Source: Sycon ciliatum
Lineage: Eukaryota > Porifera > Calcarea > Leucosolenida > Sycettidae
NCBI RefSeq assembly: GCF_964019385.1
Contig: NC_088654.1
Location: 946,401 to 1,010,400 of the forward strand
DNA: 64,000 bases
Direction of reading: 5' to 3'
How positions within the stretch are numbered: the stretch's first letter is position 1; each line of letters begins with the position of its first letter. The notes beneath the pieces are model-generated. The model did not search any database. It was not told where the DNA came from and saw nothing but the letters and a program-made list of their open reading frames with translations. Shown here piece after piece: positions 25,931-37,400 of the stretch. A program made the translations under genes and the position numbers.

Positions 25931-28763
25931 GACATATCAGGGAATCCCCAGCCAGACAACCGTGCCGTCCTCAAAGTTGCTCATATAAACATCTGCAGTC
26001 TACGAAACAAAGTTCATGAAATCCATCATATCCTGCATGCCAATAAAATTCACATCATGTCAATTAATGAAACCTGGCTAGACAGCTCAGTATCAGATTC
26101 CCTGCTGAACATCCCTGGATATCGGATATATCGGAACGACAGGAACTTCAGGGGCGAATGTGTGTGCTTGTACGTCATGTCCAGTCTCCGCGCTCGTCTC
26201 ATCATGCCCGCATCCAACACACATCTGGAGTCGTTGTTTGTGTCAGTTCGCATTGCATTGGAGCCAGATGCGTGTAAGCTCCTCGTGAGTTCAGTCTACC
26301 GCCCACCGAGCTCTTGCACAGAATTCTGGGAGCAGTACAGTGCCCAGTTGGATGGCATTTTCGTGGACAGCTCTGACCTGCTAGTTCTGGGAGATTTGAA
26401 CACGAACATCTAACAACCGACTCTACATCATAATCATCATCTACTTAACCTTGTGCGGAACACCAGCTGCAGAACATTGTCCACGCACCAACTAGAGCGC
26501 CGTCAAACACGTGTCTTGGCCTGGCTCTGTTGAACACTACCTTTCCATTGCCCAATCCAACGATCATTCCCATGTCAGATCTTACTGATCACCACCTAGT
26601 CCGCCTTGATATTGTAATACCGGAATGGAAGCCGCCAGCAACCCAGAGAACTAAGGTTGTGAGAAAACCAGGAATAGCTTCTATCAACTACTCTCAGTTT
26701 AATGCTGACCTGAATGATATCCTCGAGGACTCATCCTCATTTTCAACATTGGACAGTCAAACTTGCCATCTTCTAACGTCTATCGCTGCTGTTACTGATA
26801 CGCATGCTCCACCTAAACAAGTTAGACTACCCCTCTGTCCCAAACCTAAGCCTCAACCGTGAGCAACACCAGAGTTGCGGAAACTGCTGCAGCGCAGAAC
26901 TACACTGCATCGTAGAGTCCTTTCGCAGCCTGGGAATATGGTTCTTTTAAGAAAGCAACAGTATCGTTCTGTCAGACGCGAGGGGACGCTTCTGAGTAGG
27001 AGACTGAAATCCCGTTTCCTGATGCACCAGTTCTCGGCACTCCGACGAAATCCTAGAGGTCAGTGGGCTCTTCTTAACAGTCTGTCTGGCAGGCGGAAAG
27101 TAAGAAATCAGCCAATTGCATCTCTCAGTAGTCTCACAGAGACATTTGCTAACATAGTGCACGACATATGTTTACGCCCCAGCCACCCAACATCCAACTA
27201 CTGCTACTCAACTGTCCCATTTTCGACCCCTAACTGTGGCGCACTTCACCACACTGCTCAAAGCAACAAACACAAGTAAGTCACGTGGCTCTGACAACGT
27301 CTTACCAGCCGTACTGAAGCATGGTCGTGATTCCATAGCAGTTTCTCTCACTGATATTATCAATAAATCTCTGAGCACAGGGTGGGTACCAGATATTTTC
27401 AAGAATGCCACAGTCAGCCCAATTTTCAAATCAGGCGATGCAGAAGGCTCTACTAATTACAGACCAGTCTCATTATTTCCCATATGCAGCAAGATATTAG
27501 AACGAGTTGTCTTGGAGCAGCTGATTGCATTCTTTAAGTTACACATTATCATGTACGTGCCTGACAATCAATTTGCCTACCGTACCAACAGCTCGTGTGA
27601 GGACTGCCTAGCGCTAGTGGTCAACGAATGGCTCAAAGCCCTTGATAACAACGAGTACTGCGGCATAGTGTTTGCAGATATGAGCAAAGCTTTTGACCGA
27701 GTTAAGCCTCAAGAGCTCATTGACGAGTTGAAGATGCTTGGCATTGCTGACACTGCACTTGCTTGGTTTGCAAGCTACCTGACCAGACGCGTCCAGCGAG
27801 TAAGAGTAGGGCAACAGCTAGGTGGGGCCCGCCCTTGCACAAGAGGCGTCCCACACAGCTCCGTGCTCGGCCCATTGCTATTAACACCCGTGATGCACCA
27901 CAGTGCTTCCAACATGCATTGAATCAACTTTATGCCGATGATATCATACACAAGTCCATCCAGGCCATCACAACCCAGCTGAGTGATGACCTTGCCGCTC
28001 TGGATCGCTACCTAGATCAGAAGGGACTGGTGTTAAACCTGTCTCAGTTTGTCCTGCTCCGGCGACTGGGCATGGAGCTGCCACCTGGCACCGCAGTCAA
28101 TTGCCGGGGCACTTCCATAGTCCCATCTGCTCACGTTCGGTACTTAGGAATACTGGTCGACGAACATCTGTCTTTCTCAACCCAAGTGGATGCAGTATGT
28201 GCAAATGTCAATAGGAAAGTCAGAGCATTTGTCCACGCAAAGCAGAATATCAGCATTTTTGGCAAACGACTTTTCTATTTATCGATCATTCAGTCCACAT
28301 TTGAGTTTGGCAGCGCTGCATATATTCATTGCTTATCACAAACCCTATATGACAAGCTTCTTACTGCCAGCCGCGTAGCATTAAAGAGAATATTTTCGTT
28401 GGATAGAATTACCCCACCACTCTTCTATACAGTCATACTAACTTGTACGCCCTTGAGAAACACCTCAACTTCAAAACCTATGTATTTGTTTACCGCTGCC
28501 TGAAAAGACTTGCTAGTCCTCTTTTGCGAGACCGCTTTACCTTGCGCGCCCATGGTGCTCGCACTACAGCCACCACCCGTGGCCAAGTCTCTGCTGCTCT
28601 TGTTCTGTCCCCCGATAACACCCGATATGGCTTTAGTGCAATTTCTTATTTGGGCGCTGCCAGGTGGAATACACTTCCACCGGCTTGCCGCATGTCTAGT
28701 TCACCAGCTGAATTTTGCTCATCCATCAAATTATACCTAGGGTTCCCTGTAAAAAGGCACTGA
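25931..28763 (+). pseudogene. LINE ORF2 (EN-RT), multiply broken
   Basis: The endonuclease shows AHINICSLRNKV, SINETWLDSS, SSVYRPPSS, LVLGDLNTNI then a stop (26413). RT begins again at SRGSDNVLPAVLK (27270s), with TNYRPVSLFP, FADMSKAFDRVKP, RGVPHSSVLGPLL, and after a shift LYADDIIHKS (27930). The C-terminal part runs through SAHVRYLGILVDEHLS and ALEKHLNFKTYVF to a stop at 28763. At least one nonsense codon in EN and frameshifts near 26862, 27922 and 28503 make it nonfunctional. Substitution of Q by H in VPHSS (normally VPQGS) also damages RT motif B. Confidence 0.88.
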
Positions 28764-28839
28764 TGCCTGTTGGGAATTCCCTAGTTAAGGAAGAATAAAT
28801 AATAATAACGAGAGAGCTTGGAAGCTCAGGGCCCTACGC

Positions 28840-29553
28840 TATGCTTTTTTGCCTGGATGGCCTAGACAAAAAAAAGCATAGGGATGTTATAAATTCTTTT
28901 AAAAAATCCTTTTTTTAAAGACATAACCTGGGATTCAAACCCGCACTATCGCGCGCCCTGCATGCATCCCCCGATACACTTCGCATACATTTGTTTGTTT
29001 GTGTCACGCCTGGCGCTATCCGTATCTACCGGCAAAAAAATTTTCAATTCTTTTTTTTTCAGGCATATCCTGGGATTCGAGCCCGCACTATCGCCCTACA
29101 TGCATTCCCCCATACACTTCGCATTCATACCCATTCTTCCAAGTTGTTTCACATTGTGATCTTGCATTTGAAAGCCCTATTTGAATATGCATTGTGGCTA
29201 GCCGTCTTTGATGGCACGGTACGGTAGGGGATAGGTACGGGACAGGTACGATCGAGGGTAATACGACACCGTCTCCCGTACCGTACCGTACCATCAAACA
29301 CAGCTGGCCACATACAGCTGCCCGCAATATTCAAATAGGGCTTTCAAACGCAAGATAATAACGTGAAGCAACTTGGAAGAATGGGTATGAATGCGAAGTG
29401 TATGGGGGAATGCATGTAGGGCGATAGTGCGGGTTCGAATCCCAGGATATGCCTGAAAAAAAAATAGGAGAATTGAAAAAATTATAACATCCTATGCTTT
29501 TTTGCCGTCAGATACGGATAGCGCCAGGCGTGACACAAACACACAAACAAATA
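28840..29553. mobile_element. Foldback element with tRNA-like B-box motifs
   Basis: Long inverted arms: about 28988-29240 pairs with 29275-29553 around a centre rich in GGTACGGT/ACCGTACC. Each arm includes the RNA polymerase III B-box-like GGGTTCGAATCCC (plus strand 29430s; antisense near 29075). A further partial direct copy of the inner arm lies at about 28915-28995. No convincing A-box was seen. No ORF. This may be a tRNA-derived SINE that became inverted. Confidence 0.7.
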
Positions 29554-29587
29554 CCAAATTAAAGCTGTGTGGACCCTGGCTAGCGCC

Positions 29588-29609
29588 AGACGTTACTGAA
29601 GTAACGTCT
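29588..29609. other. Short perfect hairpin
   Basis: AGACGTTAC and GTAACGTCT form a 9-bp stem around TGAA. No U-tract or other context gives it a role. Confidence 0.6.
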
Positions 29610-29678
29610 TCTGCATAGCTACGGGAATAAAATTAATTTGAAACTCGGATGTTGAGCCATAAATAAATGAAGAAATGA

Positions 29679-29990
29679 AAAGGACATATGGATAAGAGTT
29701 TAGAGCAACTCTCCATCACTGTAACTGGATACTATATACAGTCAGAAAGTGCAATAACTAGGCACAAAACTGACAGAGTACTGAGACATTCGACGTCCTG
29801 ACACCTAGCTTCAACACATCTCCGTAGCAATAAAATTAATGATAATAACTAAACCAGATTTTGAACAGTCAGACGTGCACTAGGTTGCACCAGACTGACA
29901 AGGAGTACTGAGACATTCCACGACAGGGAAATGAGCCTGAGCACTGCTCAGTAACGCTAACCAACGGCCTTCCAACTTGGAAGGCTTATA
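29679..29990. repeat. Dispersed repeat shared with the inverted-repeat arms
   Basis: AGGACATATGGATAAGAG through CAACACATCTCCGTAGC (29681-29830) matches 46590-46740 in arm 1 and its complement at 56580-56730 in arm 2. The terminal palindrome CCTTCCAACTTGGAAGG recurs at about 29968 and at the inner ends of both arms. This copy is split by extra sequence. Confidence 0.85.
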
Positions 29991-30403
29991 GATATTAGTG
30001 TTAATTAGTCTCAGTTTCATGATAATTATAAGCTCACCGACGATTTACAGTAGCTCACCGACGATTTACCACTCCCTCAAGACTGCAATGTTTTCAGCGT
30101 AGCATTATATTTTGCCACTGGAGAATTAGAAGTGGATCCACTAACCAGAGTCTGCGCACCCACTTCAGTCTCTCTCTCCAAAACGCGCTTACAGTAGGTT
30201 TTGGCCCCTGGTGTTACACAGCCATCGAGACACTTGGCTCTGTTCTCCTTGGTCATTTTTTCCTCAGGCAAAAATATTCAGGATCTCGAGAAATCGAGCT
30301 GTGGAGTCGACTTCTTGCTCACACCAGCGATGCTTTTGAAAACATGCCCTGCTATACCGGCTAAAAAAATGGAAGAGAGAACAACATAAACATCGATGGG
30401 GCC
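29991..30403. other. No recognisable gene
   Basis: Tandem AGCTCACCGACGATTTAC at 30031-30068 (two copies). No supported coding sequence. Confidence 0.4.
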
Positions 30404-31048
30404 TTGGGAAGACTACAGGTGAACAATGAAACATTATTTACTGACATGACTGTTGATCCCGGAGTCAGGTTAAATTTTAGTAAGCTGAGATGGGAATTTC
30501 CCAACTTTTTGCACTTACAACTAGACTTTTGTTCGCAAAAAACAGAGTGCCAGACCGGCTGCGCAGCGCAGAAGGCTAAAGCCTCCTTAATCATTTGTCA
30601 TTTTCAAATGGGTTCAAGCCTGCCCACTTTCTGTCTTGCCAAGGTCAAAAGACGTCTCAGCTCTGCAACGGTTTTGTCGGAGATGATGAATTGTTTCCCA
30701 AGGCAAATGAATCTTTCTACAACGTCAACCACTTCCCCATTGCAGGGTGCATACAGGTTGCATGTAGGGTTCATAGAGTTTTCATAATGAATTAACAGGG
30801 TGTCACTAACTGAAACTGTCATGTACTTTGATGTCGTGTTCAGGTTTATCCAAAACAATAGCCTAACTGTGGATCATCAACTTTGCGGAGCGTTTCCTCA
30901 AGGACGACCAAATATAACCACATTTGAAGCAGACTCTGTAGAATACATACAGAGTAAGCATTCTGTTGGCACATGGGACATTCGAAGCAGTAATAGAGAT
31001 CTTAAGGTTGACTTCGTTTATTGCTGGCTATTTCGGGATATATTTTAG
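30404..31048 (+). other. Unidentified cysteine-containing coding-like stretch
   Basis: Open stretches on the plus strand (RLQVNNETLFTDMTVDPG, LQLDFCSQKTECQTGC, then in another frame FPIAGCIQVACRVHRVF, then LTVDHQLCGAFPQGRPN) look more protein-like than random sequence but need frame changes to join. They could be decayed or intron-split exons of a secreted host protein, since a cysteine-rich exon lies 4.5 kb downstream. I do not recognise the family. 31049-31668 shows nothing further. Confidence 0.25.
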
Positions 31049-31673
31049 TGCTTTGCCTCATCTGTACAATGAGAACACATTTTATTTTGGAAAGCGATAC
31101 TGTCAGGTCTTAATAATATTATGATCACTGATTTGTTCGTTTGAACGCTCTGGCAAGGTATTTTCGGGCCTGGTTTAAATCCGCCTTTGGGAAATTTATT
31201 TTCCAGTGCTATCAGGTTCCGCATCACGTTCTGTGTGCTTCACTGATGTGTCCACAAAGAACAAAACAGTCCTATCCGCCGAATGAGTAATACTATGATC
31301 CATATGTCCTTTCCCTTTCTAGTAAGTTTCTACAATATAAGTAGTAAAATGTGATCACAATATAAGAGTTCATGATACTGTCTGCTTTGTAGTCGGTCGT
31401 TCATGGTATTTGCCGACTGCTTTCCCGATCCCCGTGCTGCGTGACTAGTGCTCACTTCAAGTAACTACCGGTAGTACCTGGATCAGACCACTGTGTTGCT
31501 GCGAGTGCGCAGCACACAATTTGACTCTGGTGCTAGAACAACGAGCTGTACTAATGTCTGTAGTGCCAGCTTTGCTTAGTTGGCAGTTAGGTTATATTAT
31601 ACTGCTAAGCTGCACTGAAAGTCTGATTCGAATCTTCTGGCTGAAACAGCTTGCTGCCTACAGCATTGGGTAT

Positions 31674-32010
31674 TGTTATGAACCCTTTGAGATTCTCTAA
31701 ATATACAAGATCAAACGACCACACGGCACGAAGACAACTCATTCTCTTCCACAGTATATTTCACTTCCTCGAATATAACAACTAACACTAATAATACCAG
31801 CTATTTATGGCATGCAAAACAGCGTACATGCAAAAACATACGCATATAAACAGGACATAGCAGCTTATACAGTAAAACCGTACACAGCACATATAGCGTA
31901 TGCCATGCAGCAACATTAGCGGTACGGCGGAGTCTCGATACAACATTGCAACGATTACAATGCCATAAGCGCGAAGGCCTTTCCCACTTGAGAACTGGTG
32001 GTTTGCAACA
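31674..32010 (-). mobile_element. Solo LTR of the BEL/Pao family, 5-bp TSD
   Basis: 337 bp, TG...CA bounded, homologous along its length to the 339-bp LTRs at 40753-41091 and 62226-62564 and in the orientation of the former. Flanked by a perfect 5-bp duplication GGTAT (31669-31673 and 32011-32015). No PBS or internal region on either side, so this is a solo LTR left by LTR-LTR recombination. Confidence 0.93.
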
Positions 32011-32094
32011 GGTATGCTGATTATCTAAATAATTTTGATCGGCTCCCGTAATCCCTTGGTTGTTTCGAATATTTGATGTGTAGTTGTTCGCAAG

Positions 32095-33175
32095 GTGCTG
32101 ACCCGCATCATCACCATGCGTTCACAACAATCTACCACCTCATATGTACGTGAAAGTCAGGCAGGCTTTACACCCGGACGCTCCACGGCTGACGGAGTTT
32201 TCTATACGCGTGTTATGTGCAAACGTGCACTACTCGGTGACTGGAAATACTCTGCCGCACTATTAGACTGTAGCGGAGCATTTCATACCATTGTCCGTGA
32301 GAAGGCGTTGGCGCGATTTTCAGACTCTGGAGCTGCCACTGATGTCGTTGCCACTCTGATCTCGGACACGACGGTGAGAGTGAAACTCAGTTCTCATGCG
32401 CCACCTTGATCTTATACTATTGCACTTATCTTTACCAGCACCAACCACCCAATATGCAGACGACACAACAATCCATGACACGGAGAGGCGAGAAGTCGAG
32501 GAGATTGTGGAGAAATCAAGTGAAAAATTCAAAGAAGATAACCTAATGTTAAATATTCAGAAAACACAATATATGACAGTAACTAAAGCCGACTCCTCTT
32601 GGCGATCTGTCAAGCTGCTTGGCTCTTTGTTAGGGTCCGCAAAGGATATTCAGGCAAGAATAGGTGCTGCGAATAGAGCGTTCGGCTCCATTTCGTGGAA
32701 GCGTCATAAACTGAGCTCCAGACTTTGTATGTTCTCTGCCCTCATTTTGCCTATCCTGTTGTATAACTGCGGACTGTGGGCCCTGACACAGCAACTCAGT
32801 AATCGGCTGGACGCATGGCACCGCAGAAAATTGCGGTACCTGCTTGGTGTGGTGTACCCCCACCACATGTCGAATGCCAAGGTGTACGCCTCAACGCGAC
32901 AAGGCCCAGTCAGCACTACCTGTCGCAGACGTCGGCTGCTCTGGCTGGGCCATGTTGTTCGCGAAGGACGTAACTCAGCGTCCTACCAAGCACTGGAGAT
33001 GGCAATTAATACCCGGGACATCAAGCGCCCACGTGGCCGACCCCATCTCAGATGGATTGACAATATTAAAAGTGATCTAAAGCACGCCAATATTGATATT
33101 TCTGACTGTTTTGAACTGGCTCTAGACAAGAAAGAATGGCTGATGCTTGTGGAAAAATGTGCTGCGCTTGCGTAG
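32095..33175 (+). pseudogene. LINE reverse transcriptase fragment
   Basis: SQAGFTPGRSTADGVFYTR and ALLDCSGAFHTIVREKAL are RT motifs. After a deletion and frame change near 32400 that removed motif B, TTQYADDTTIHD (YADD) follows, then the RT thumb and C-terminus (RRRLLWLGHVVREG, RPRGRPHLRWIDNI) to a stop at 33175. The C-terminus is of the L-G-H-V-x-R / R-G-R-P type common in LINEs around RTE/Proto2-like clades. 5' truncated: no endonuclease. An (ATT)n tract at 33298-33316 probably marks the 3' end. Confidence 0.82.
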
Positions 33176-33297
33176 TTGTTCTTACTGCGATACGTTCTAA
33201 CAATAATGAGATGCCTTTTGTCGGCTCTTCTGCCTGGATTTCGTTGACAGATGCGTTAAGCCCATGGATCCTTCCATGAGTGACATGCGAACTGTAA

Positions 33298-33316
33298 CTA
33301 TTATTATTATTATTAT
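33298..33316. repeat. (ATT)n at LINE 3' end
   Basis: Six TAT/ATT triplets close the 3' UTR of the preceding LINE fragment. Confidence 0.7.
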
Positions 33317-34296
33317 ATGGCAACACTTGCTGTGTAGCTTTCGACTTTGTAGTTCTCGGCTGCAGTTTATTAGTGGAATAGTACTTCAAATACAATATGC
33401 ATAATTTGCACGTAATAGTCATGCACAACCATGTATGTCCGCGACCTTTGACCCTCTGTACGTCAACGTCAACAATCTGTACAATGTCATGACTGTATCA
33501 TTTGAGAGGTTTAGCATGCCGAATTTCGGAATGTTTTTGGGCTGTGCTTTTCCGAAAAATGTGATTGCCAAAACGGCATTTTCAGTGTTTTGCAACCCGA
33601 ATATCGTATTCGACTTCGTTTCGAAGAGTTGCCATGCAAAACAAAATGAGCGTCAAAGGTGACAAAACCGAAAACGTTTTGCGATTGAGGCCTGCTGGTC
33701 CAACGGCAGCAGCGTGTGGTCTCTGACGAGCTTCCTAATGATACTAGCAAACTTTTGGTCAGACGAGGCTAGAACTTTTGCAGTCTCCTAGAATCCCACA
33801 GAGCCGCGAACAAAGGGTTTGAGCACAAAATAGGAGTTACCTGAGCAGGATCTATTCCATGTGCAGGTCAAACCGAATTTGGGTGCGGTTCGAAGACGAG
33901 GACGAACGGACGGTGGACTGAGTGATCCAACAGCTGAAGGCAAGGTTGGCGAACTACTGTCTTGTACTGTCAGTAGGCTTCATGGCAGAGAAAGATGGAG
34001 TATGAGAAGATCAGGTCAACATGGGGAGATCAGCGAGAGCAGCAAAAACCAGCAAAAACCAAAACTATATACTTGGGAAATTAATTTTTTTTAAACTGTG
34101 ATCAGCGAGAGCAGCAGAAAACAAAAATACACACATGTTCAAATGTGCGCTCCCAACCAGAAAAGAGCCGAGAATGTATTTTTGGAAAACCATGCAGTTT
34201 CGCCAAAACACTTCCGAAAGTTCGACTACTGTTTCGACTCCTGCCACCACATTCCAGAAATAATTCCGAAATTCGGAATGCAAAAACTCTTTAGTA
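33317..34296. other. Non-coding, unidentified
   Basis: No supported gene. A weak inverted similarity (GCCGAATTTCGGAATG near 33520, ATTCCGAAATTCGGAATG near 34263) hints at a decayed foldback. GATCAGCGAGAGCAGCA occurs twice (about 34029 and 34100). Confidence 0.4.
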
Positions 34297-34299
34297 TTA

Positions 34300-34724
34300 A
34301 GCGGGACTCACAAAAGCTTTTTTGCGATGCGACACGCGATGCAACAGGCGCGAAACCGGGAAAACCCCAAATCGCAGCCTTGTAGCACCCCACGCAACTG
34401 CCGCAACTGGGCCATGGCAGGCCATCGCAGAAGTTGAGCTTGGCTCAACTTTTGCGACGCGATGCGATGCGACAAGCGATTTGGCGTACGATTTTGACAT
34501 TTTCTACAGCAAAATTGTACAAAGGTTCAAAACTTGCCTGTAAATTTGTACAAGTTGTATCAAACCGCGCGAATATCATGGTGACGTAGCCAAATCAGCA
34601 AGATGTTGTCGCATCACTGACTTCTTCTCTGAATGGTATTTCGCGAGTTCGCATCGCACGCGTCCGTCGCAGATCGCGTCGCATCGCATGTCGCATCGCA
34701 AAAAAAGCTTCTGTGAATCCCGCT
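34300..34724. mobile_element. Harbinger-like MITE with TTA TSD
   Basis: 425 bp, ends AGCGGGACTCAC and GTGAATCCCGCT, flanked by TTA on both sides (34297-34299 and 34725-34727). Subterminal GCGATGCGACA motifs are repeated in inverted orientation. No transposase. Confidence 0.82.
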
Positions 34725-34727
34725 TTA

Positions 34728-35240
34728 CAGTACAGTACTCAGAGGTTTTTCAAGTTTTATTTGTTGAAGTAAATTGTTGACGGTTCTTTTTTTGTTAGGA
34801 CTGTTTTGATAATTTCTGTTTCGCCTATTCTGCAGTTGCATGCGTATAAGTATCTCATTCCAGCCCGTCCCTATTTCTTCTTTCCATTTGGCAAATGCTG
34901 GTTTTTATACATTATATAAATACTCAAAGCTGACCCATAAATGCTCTGCATTCGGAATCGTCACCTGTTGGGAATATATTGATGATGAGCTTAGTGGAGG
35001 TCTTCGCGAGCAAGCGGAGATCATGACTAAGCAGTGTTATAAGCGGGTAGTTTATTGTGATGTATCTTTTGCATATCTTATTCATAGCGTTATTTGAGAA
35101 GTGTGGAAGATGATGCATGTCGATGATGGGCCGCATCGGCTGCCGCAGCAGCCGTCCATACTAACCATATCTCTGTTGGGCCCACGTCCAATAATTGCAG
35201 TTCATTATCCAACGATTTTAGCTTGTTTTCGTTCTTGCAG
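34728..35240. other. Probable intron, no other feature
   Basis: No repeat or ORF recognised. It ends in a pyrimidine-rich tract and TTCTTGCAG just before the exon at 35241, so at least its right end is probably intronic. Confidence 0.4.
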
Positions 35241-35351
35241 ATCTCAATTCAACATTTTGTTCCCAAAGCTGTGACAATGCACCAAAAGGAGAGTTTACTT
35301 GCAACACTGGCTATAGATGTATCGGTGCTTTATGGAACTATACATGCCACA
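35241..35351 (+). CDS. Single internal exon encoding a cysteine-rich (EGF-like) module
   Basis: A 111-nt exon bounded by a good acceptor (GTTTTCGTTCTTGCAG) and donor (CACA|GTAAGT), phase 1 on both sides, giving 36 whole codons plus the split ones. The peptide has five cysteines in STFCSQSCDNAPKG, EFTCNTGYRC and LWNYTC, in an arrangement like part of an EGF-type domain. Phase 1-1 exons of this type are the classic shuffled modules of animal extracellular proteins. No neighbouring exon could be identified with confidence, so this may be an isolated or relic exon. Confidence 0.5.
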
Positions 35352-35664
35352 GTAAGTACCTGCTGTTAGAACACCAATCTATACATGCCAAAGTAAGTAC
35401 CTACTGTTAGAACACCCTCTATACATGCCAAAGTAAGTACCTACTGTTAGAACACACCTCTATACATGCCAAAGTAAGTACCTACTGTTAGAACACCACT
35501 CTATACATGCCAAAGTAAGTACCTACTGTTAGAACACCCCTCTATACATGCCAAAGTAAATACCTACTGTTAGAACACCACTCTATACATGCCAAACTAA
35601 GTACCTACTGTTAGAACACCACTCTATACATGCCAAAGCAAGTACCTACTGTTAGAACAACCCG
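35339..35664 (+). repeat. Eight-copy ~41-bp tandem array carrying a 5' splice site
   Basis: The last bases of the preceding exon and its donor (TATACATGCCACA|GTAAGT) recur every 40-41 bp. Donor dinucleotides start at 35352, 35393, 35433, 35474, 35515, 35556, 35597 and 35638. Copies 1-5 read GTAAGT, copy 6 GTAAAT, copy 7 CTAAGT (dead) and copy 8 GCAAGT (a GC-type donor). Confidence 0.92.
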
Positions 35665-36969
35665 TTTAAAAGTGAACAGTTTTATCAGGGTCCCTAGACT
35701 TAAGCCCTACGAAGAATTGTGTTGGTCCCACGTCTCTCCTACCACAAGTTTAGACTTGGGGAGTGGTTTTATACCTCAGGAGTCACGCGACGAGAACATG
35801 CTATATAGACACATTCCTGCCATATTGCAGGGTAAAGCTAGCGCAAAAGGAGTCGGTCAAAGGTTTAGGGATCATAAAAGGGCACACTTGATCTCACAAT
35901 GGCAATTGTCGAGCGGGATTATTCTTCGTATGCTTCTTTATAGGTCTCAGCTAATAATCAGTTTCTGGTTTAGGTGAAGCGTAGAGAAATCCCCATTTCA
36001 AAGCAAAGATGAAGCTCTCTGTACTAGGTGGCACCCACAATGAAAATGCCTCTGCATATGCTGGGTATCAATCAAATCAGGCAAAAAACTGACCAGTTTG
36101 AAATGGGAAATTCCCAGTACACATTTCACGTGAGTTACGTGCATGGAAGGGAGTCTCACAATGATATACACGAGTTCTGTCCCTTGACGACAACGAAACT
36201 CGAACGTTGCAGGATCATAAATTAATCTGACCCCTGTTCTTATTTCCCGCCTCTGCAAAGGATACGTCCGTCCCTCCGTCGAGTATGCTTCACCTCTTTG
36301 AAACAACGAACTGAACATAGGAAACATTGACACTTTGAAGTATTGTAAGCATGCATGGTAAGGCAGTATGTACATGGTCGAAAAGTGTGCATTCCTCACG
36401 GCATGGAAAACGTGTTTGTAGCTGCTGAATGGGAAAGTCTTGCATAGCGGCAGCACATACAGTGCTTCGAACTGTTCTACCATATCACGCGCCAATACCC
36501 CAATACCCTCATAGTTTTATCTAAGAGTGCACAACATCCAAACCTTTACCTCCTAGCCACTCACACTGGTCTCTCTGTTTCCGCTCCACTCTGCTACATT
36601 CCATGATCATCACATGGAACTCACTGCCTGCCGCGATTAGGATGATCTGAAACCTGTAGTGTACATGTATTTTAGCCGCCACGTCCCATTTCCACAAGTA
36701 AAGATTTTTTTTAGCGAGGAATCACAACAGTAATTTTTTTCACAGTCCATTTCAAAACTATCAAGAGTCCAAAATCAAGTATAGATTCCCTTCTCGAGAT
36801 TTTCTCACTTCCTGAGTATCCTCCTTCTTTACAAGTACCCTTTGCGTTTGCTTCTACTGAAAAGGGAAGTATACCCTGAAAATGTTTCACCTTGAATTCT
36901 TTTATTCTCACGATGGCCTGTGGCCAATAAGAGAAAAATAATTTCAGGCACGGGGATCAGATACAGAGA
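35665..36969. other. No recognisable gene
   Basis: No coding, repeat or structural element could be supported across this 1.3 kb. Confidence 0.4.
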
Positions 36970-37400
36970 GATCAAAGTTTAGCTGCTTGCTGAGGCAGTA
37001 GCGATGGCAATACTAATTGGGAGTTTATCTGGTAGGCTGGGCGCAATGGAGCTATAGATGTGCTGAGCAATGTGAGCAAGTACATACGGAAGAGATGCCA
37101 AGTGGTAGGATGTTTGCTTTGAAATCTCGTCTGGGGTTGATTTGCCGGAGGCTGAGTGGGATGCTATTAAAGAGATCAAGAGAAGCATAGATGGGGGAGT
37201 CTCTTAGCCGGTTTGTACGTGTTGTGGGTAGCTCAAAGATTCGGGGGAAGCTGAGCGTGCGAAATGGGTTGTATTCGGGGTAGGTGAATTGCAAGAAGGT
37301 GTGGTGGTGCATATCTATGATGCAGGCTATGTGCAAGAAGGATATGGGAGAGGGTACGGCGGCTACTGAGTGATGGCCATTTGAGTCGCCTTGTAGTCTT
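36970..37400 (-). pseudogene. LINE ORF2 C-terminal fragment
   Basis: On the minus strand, LKWPSLSSRRTLSHILLAH, HHRYAPPHL, ELPTTRTNRLRDSPIYASL and LFNSIPLSLRQI match the extreme C-terminus of LINE ORF2 proteins such as the one at 11.8-12.1 kb (LKWPTMFSRRKVKLTLLAH). Truncated by the foldback element that starts at about 37400. Confidence 0.7.

Larger units (their letters stand above)
24840..28808 (+). mobile_element. LINE (CR1/L2-like), near full length, inactive
   Basis: It has a 5' leader related to that of the LINE at 7.7 kb, ORF1 with a coiled coil and RNA-binding-like domain, ORF2 with EN and RT, and a 3' end AATAAATAATAATAAC of short repeats, as in CR1/L2 elements, which end in microsatellite-like tails instead of poly(A). 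ORF1 carries one frameshift and ORF2 many lesions. Confidence 0.85.
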
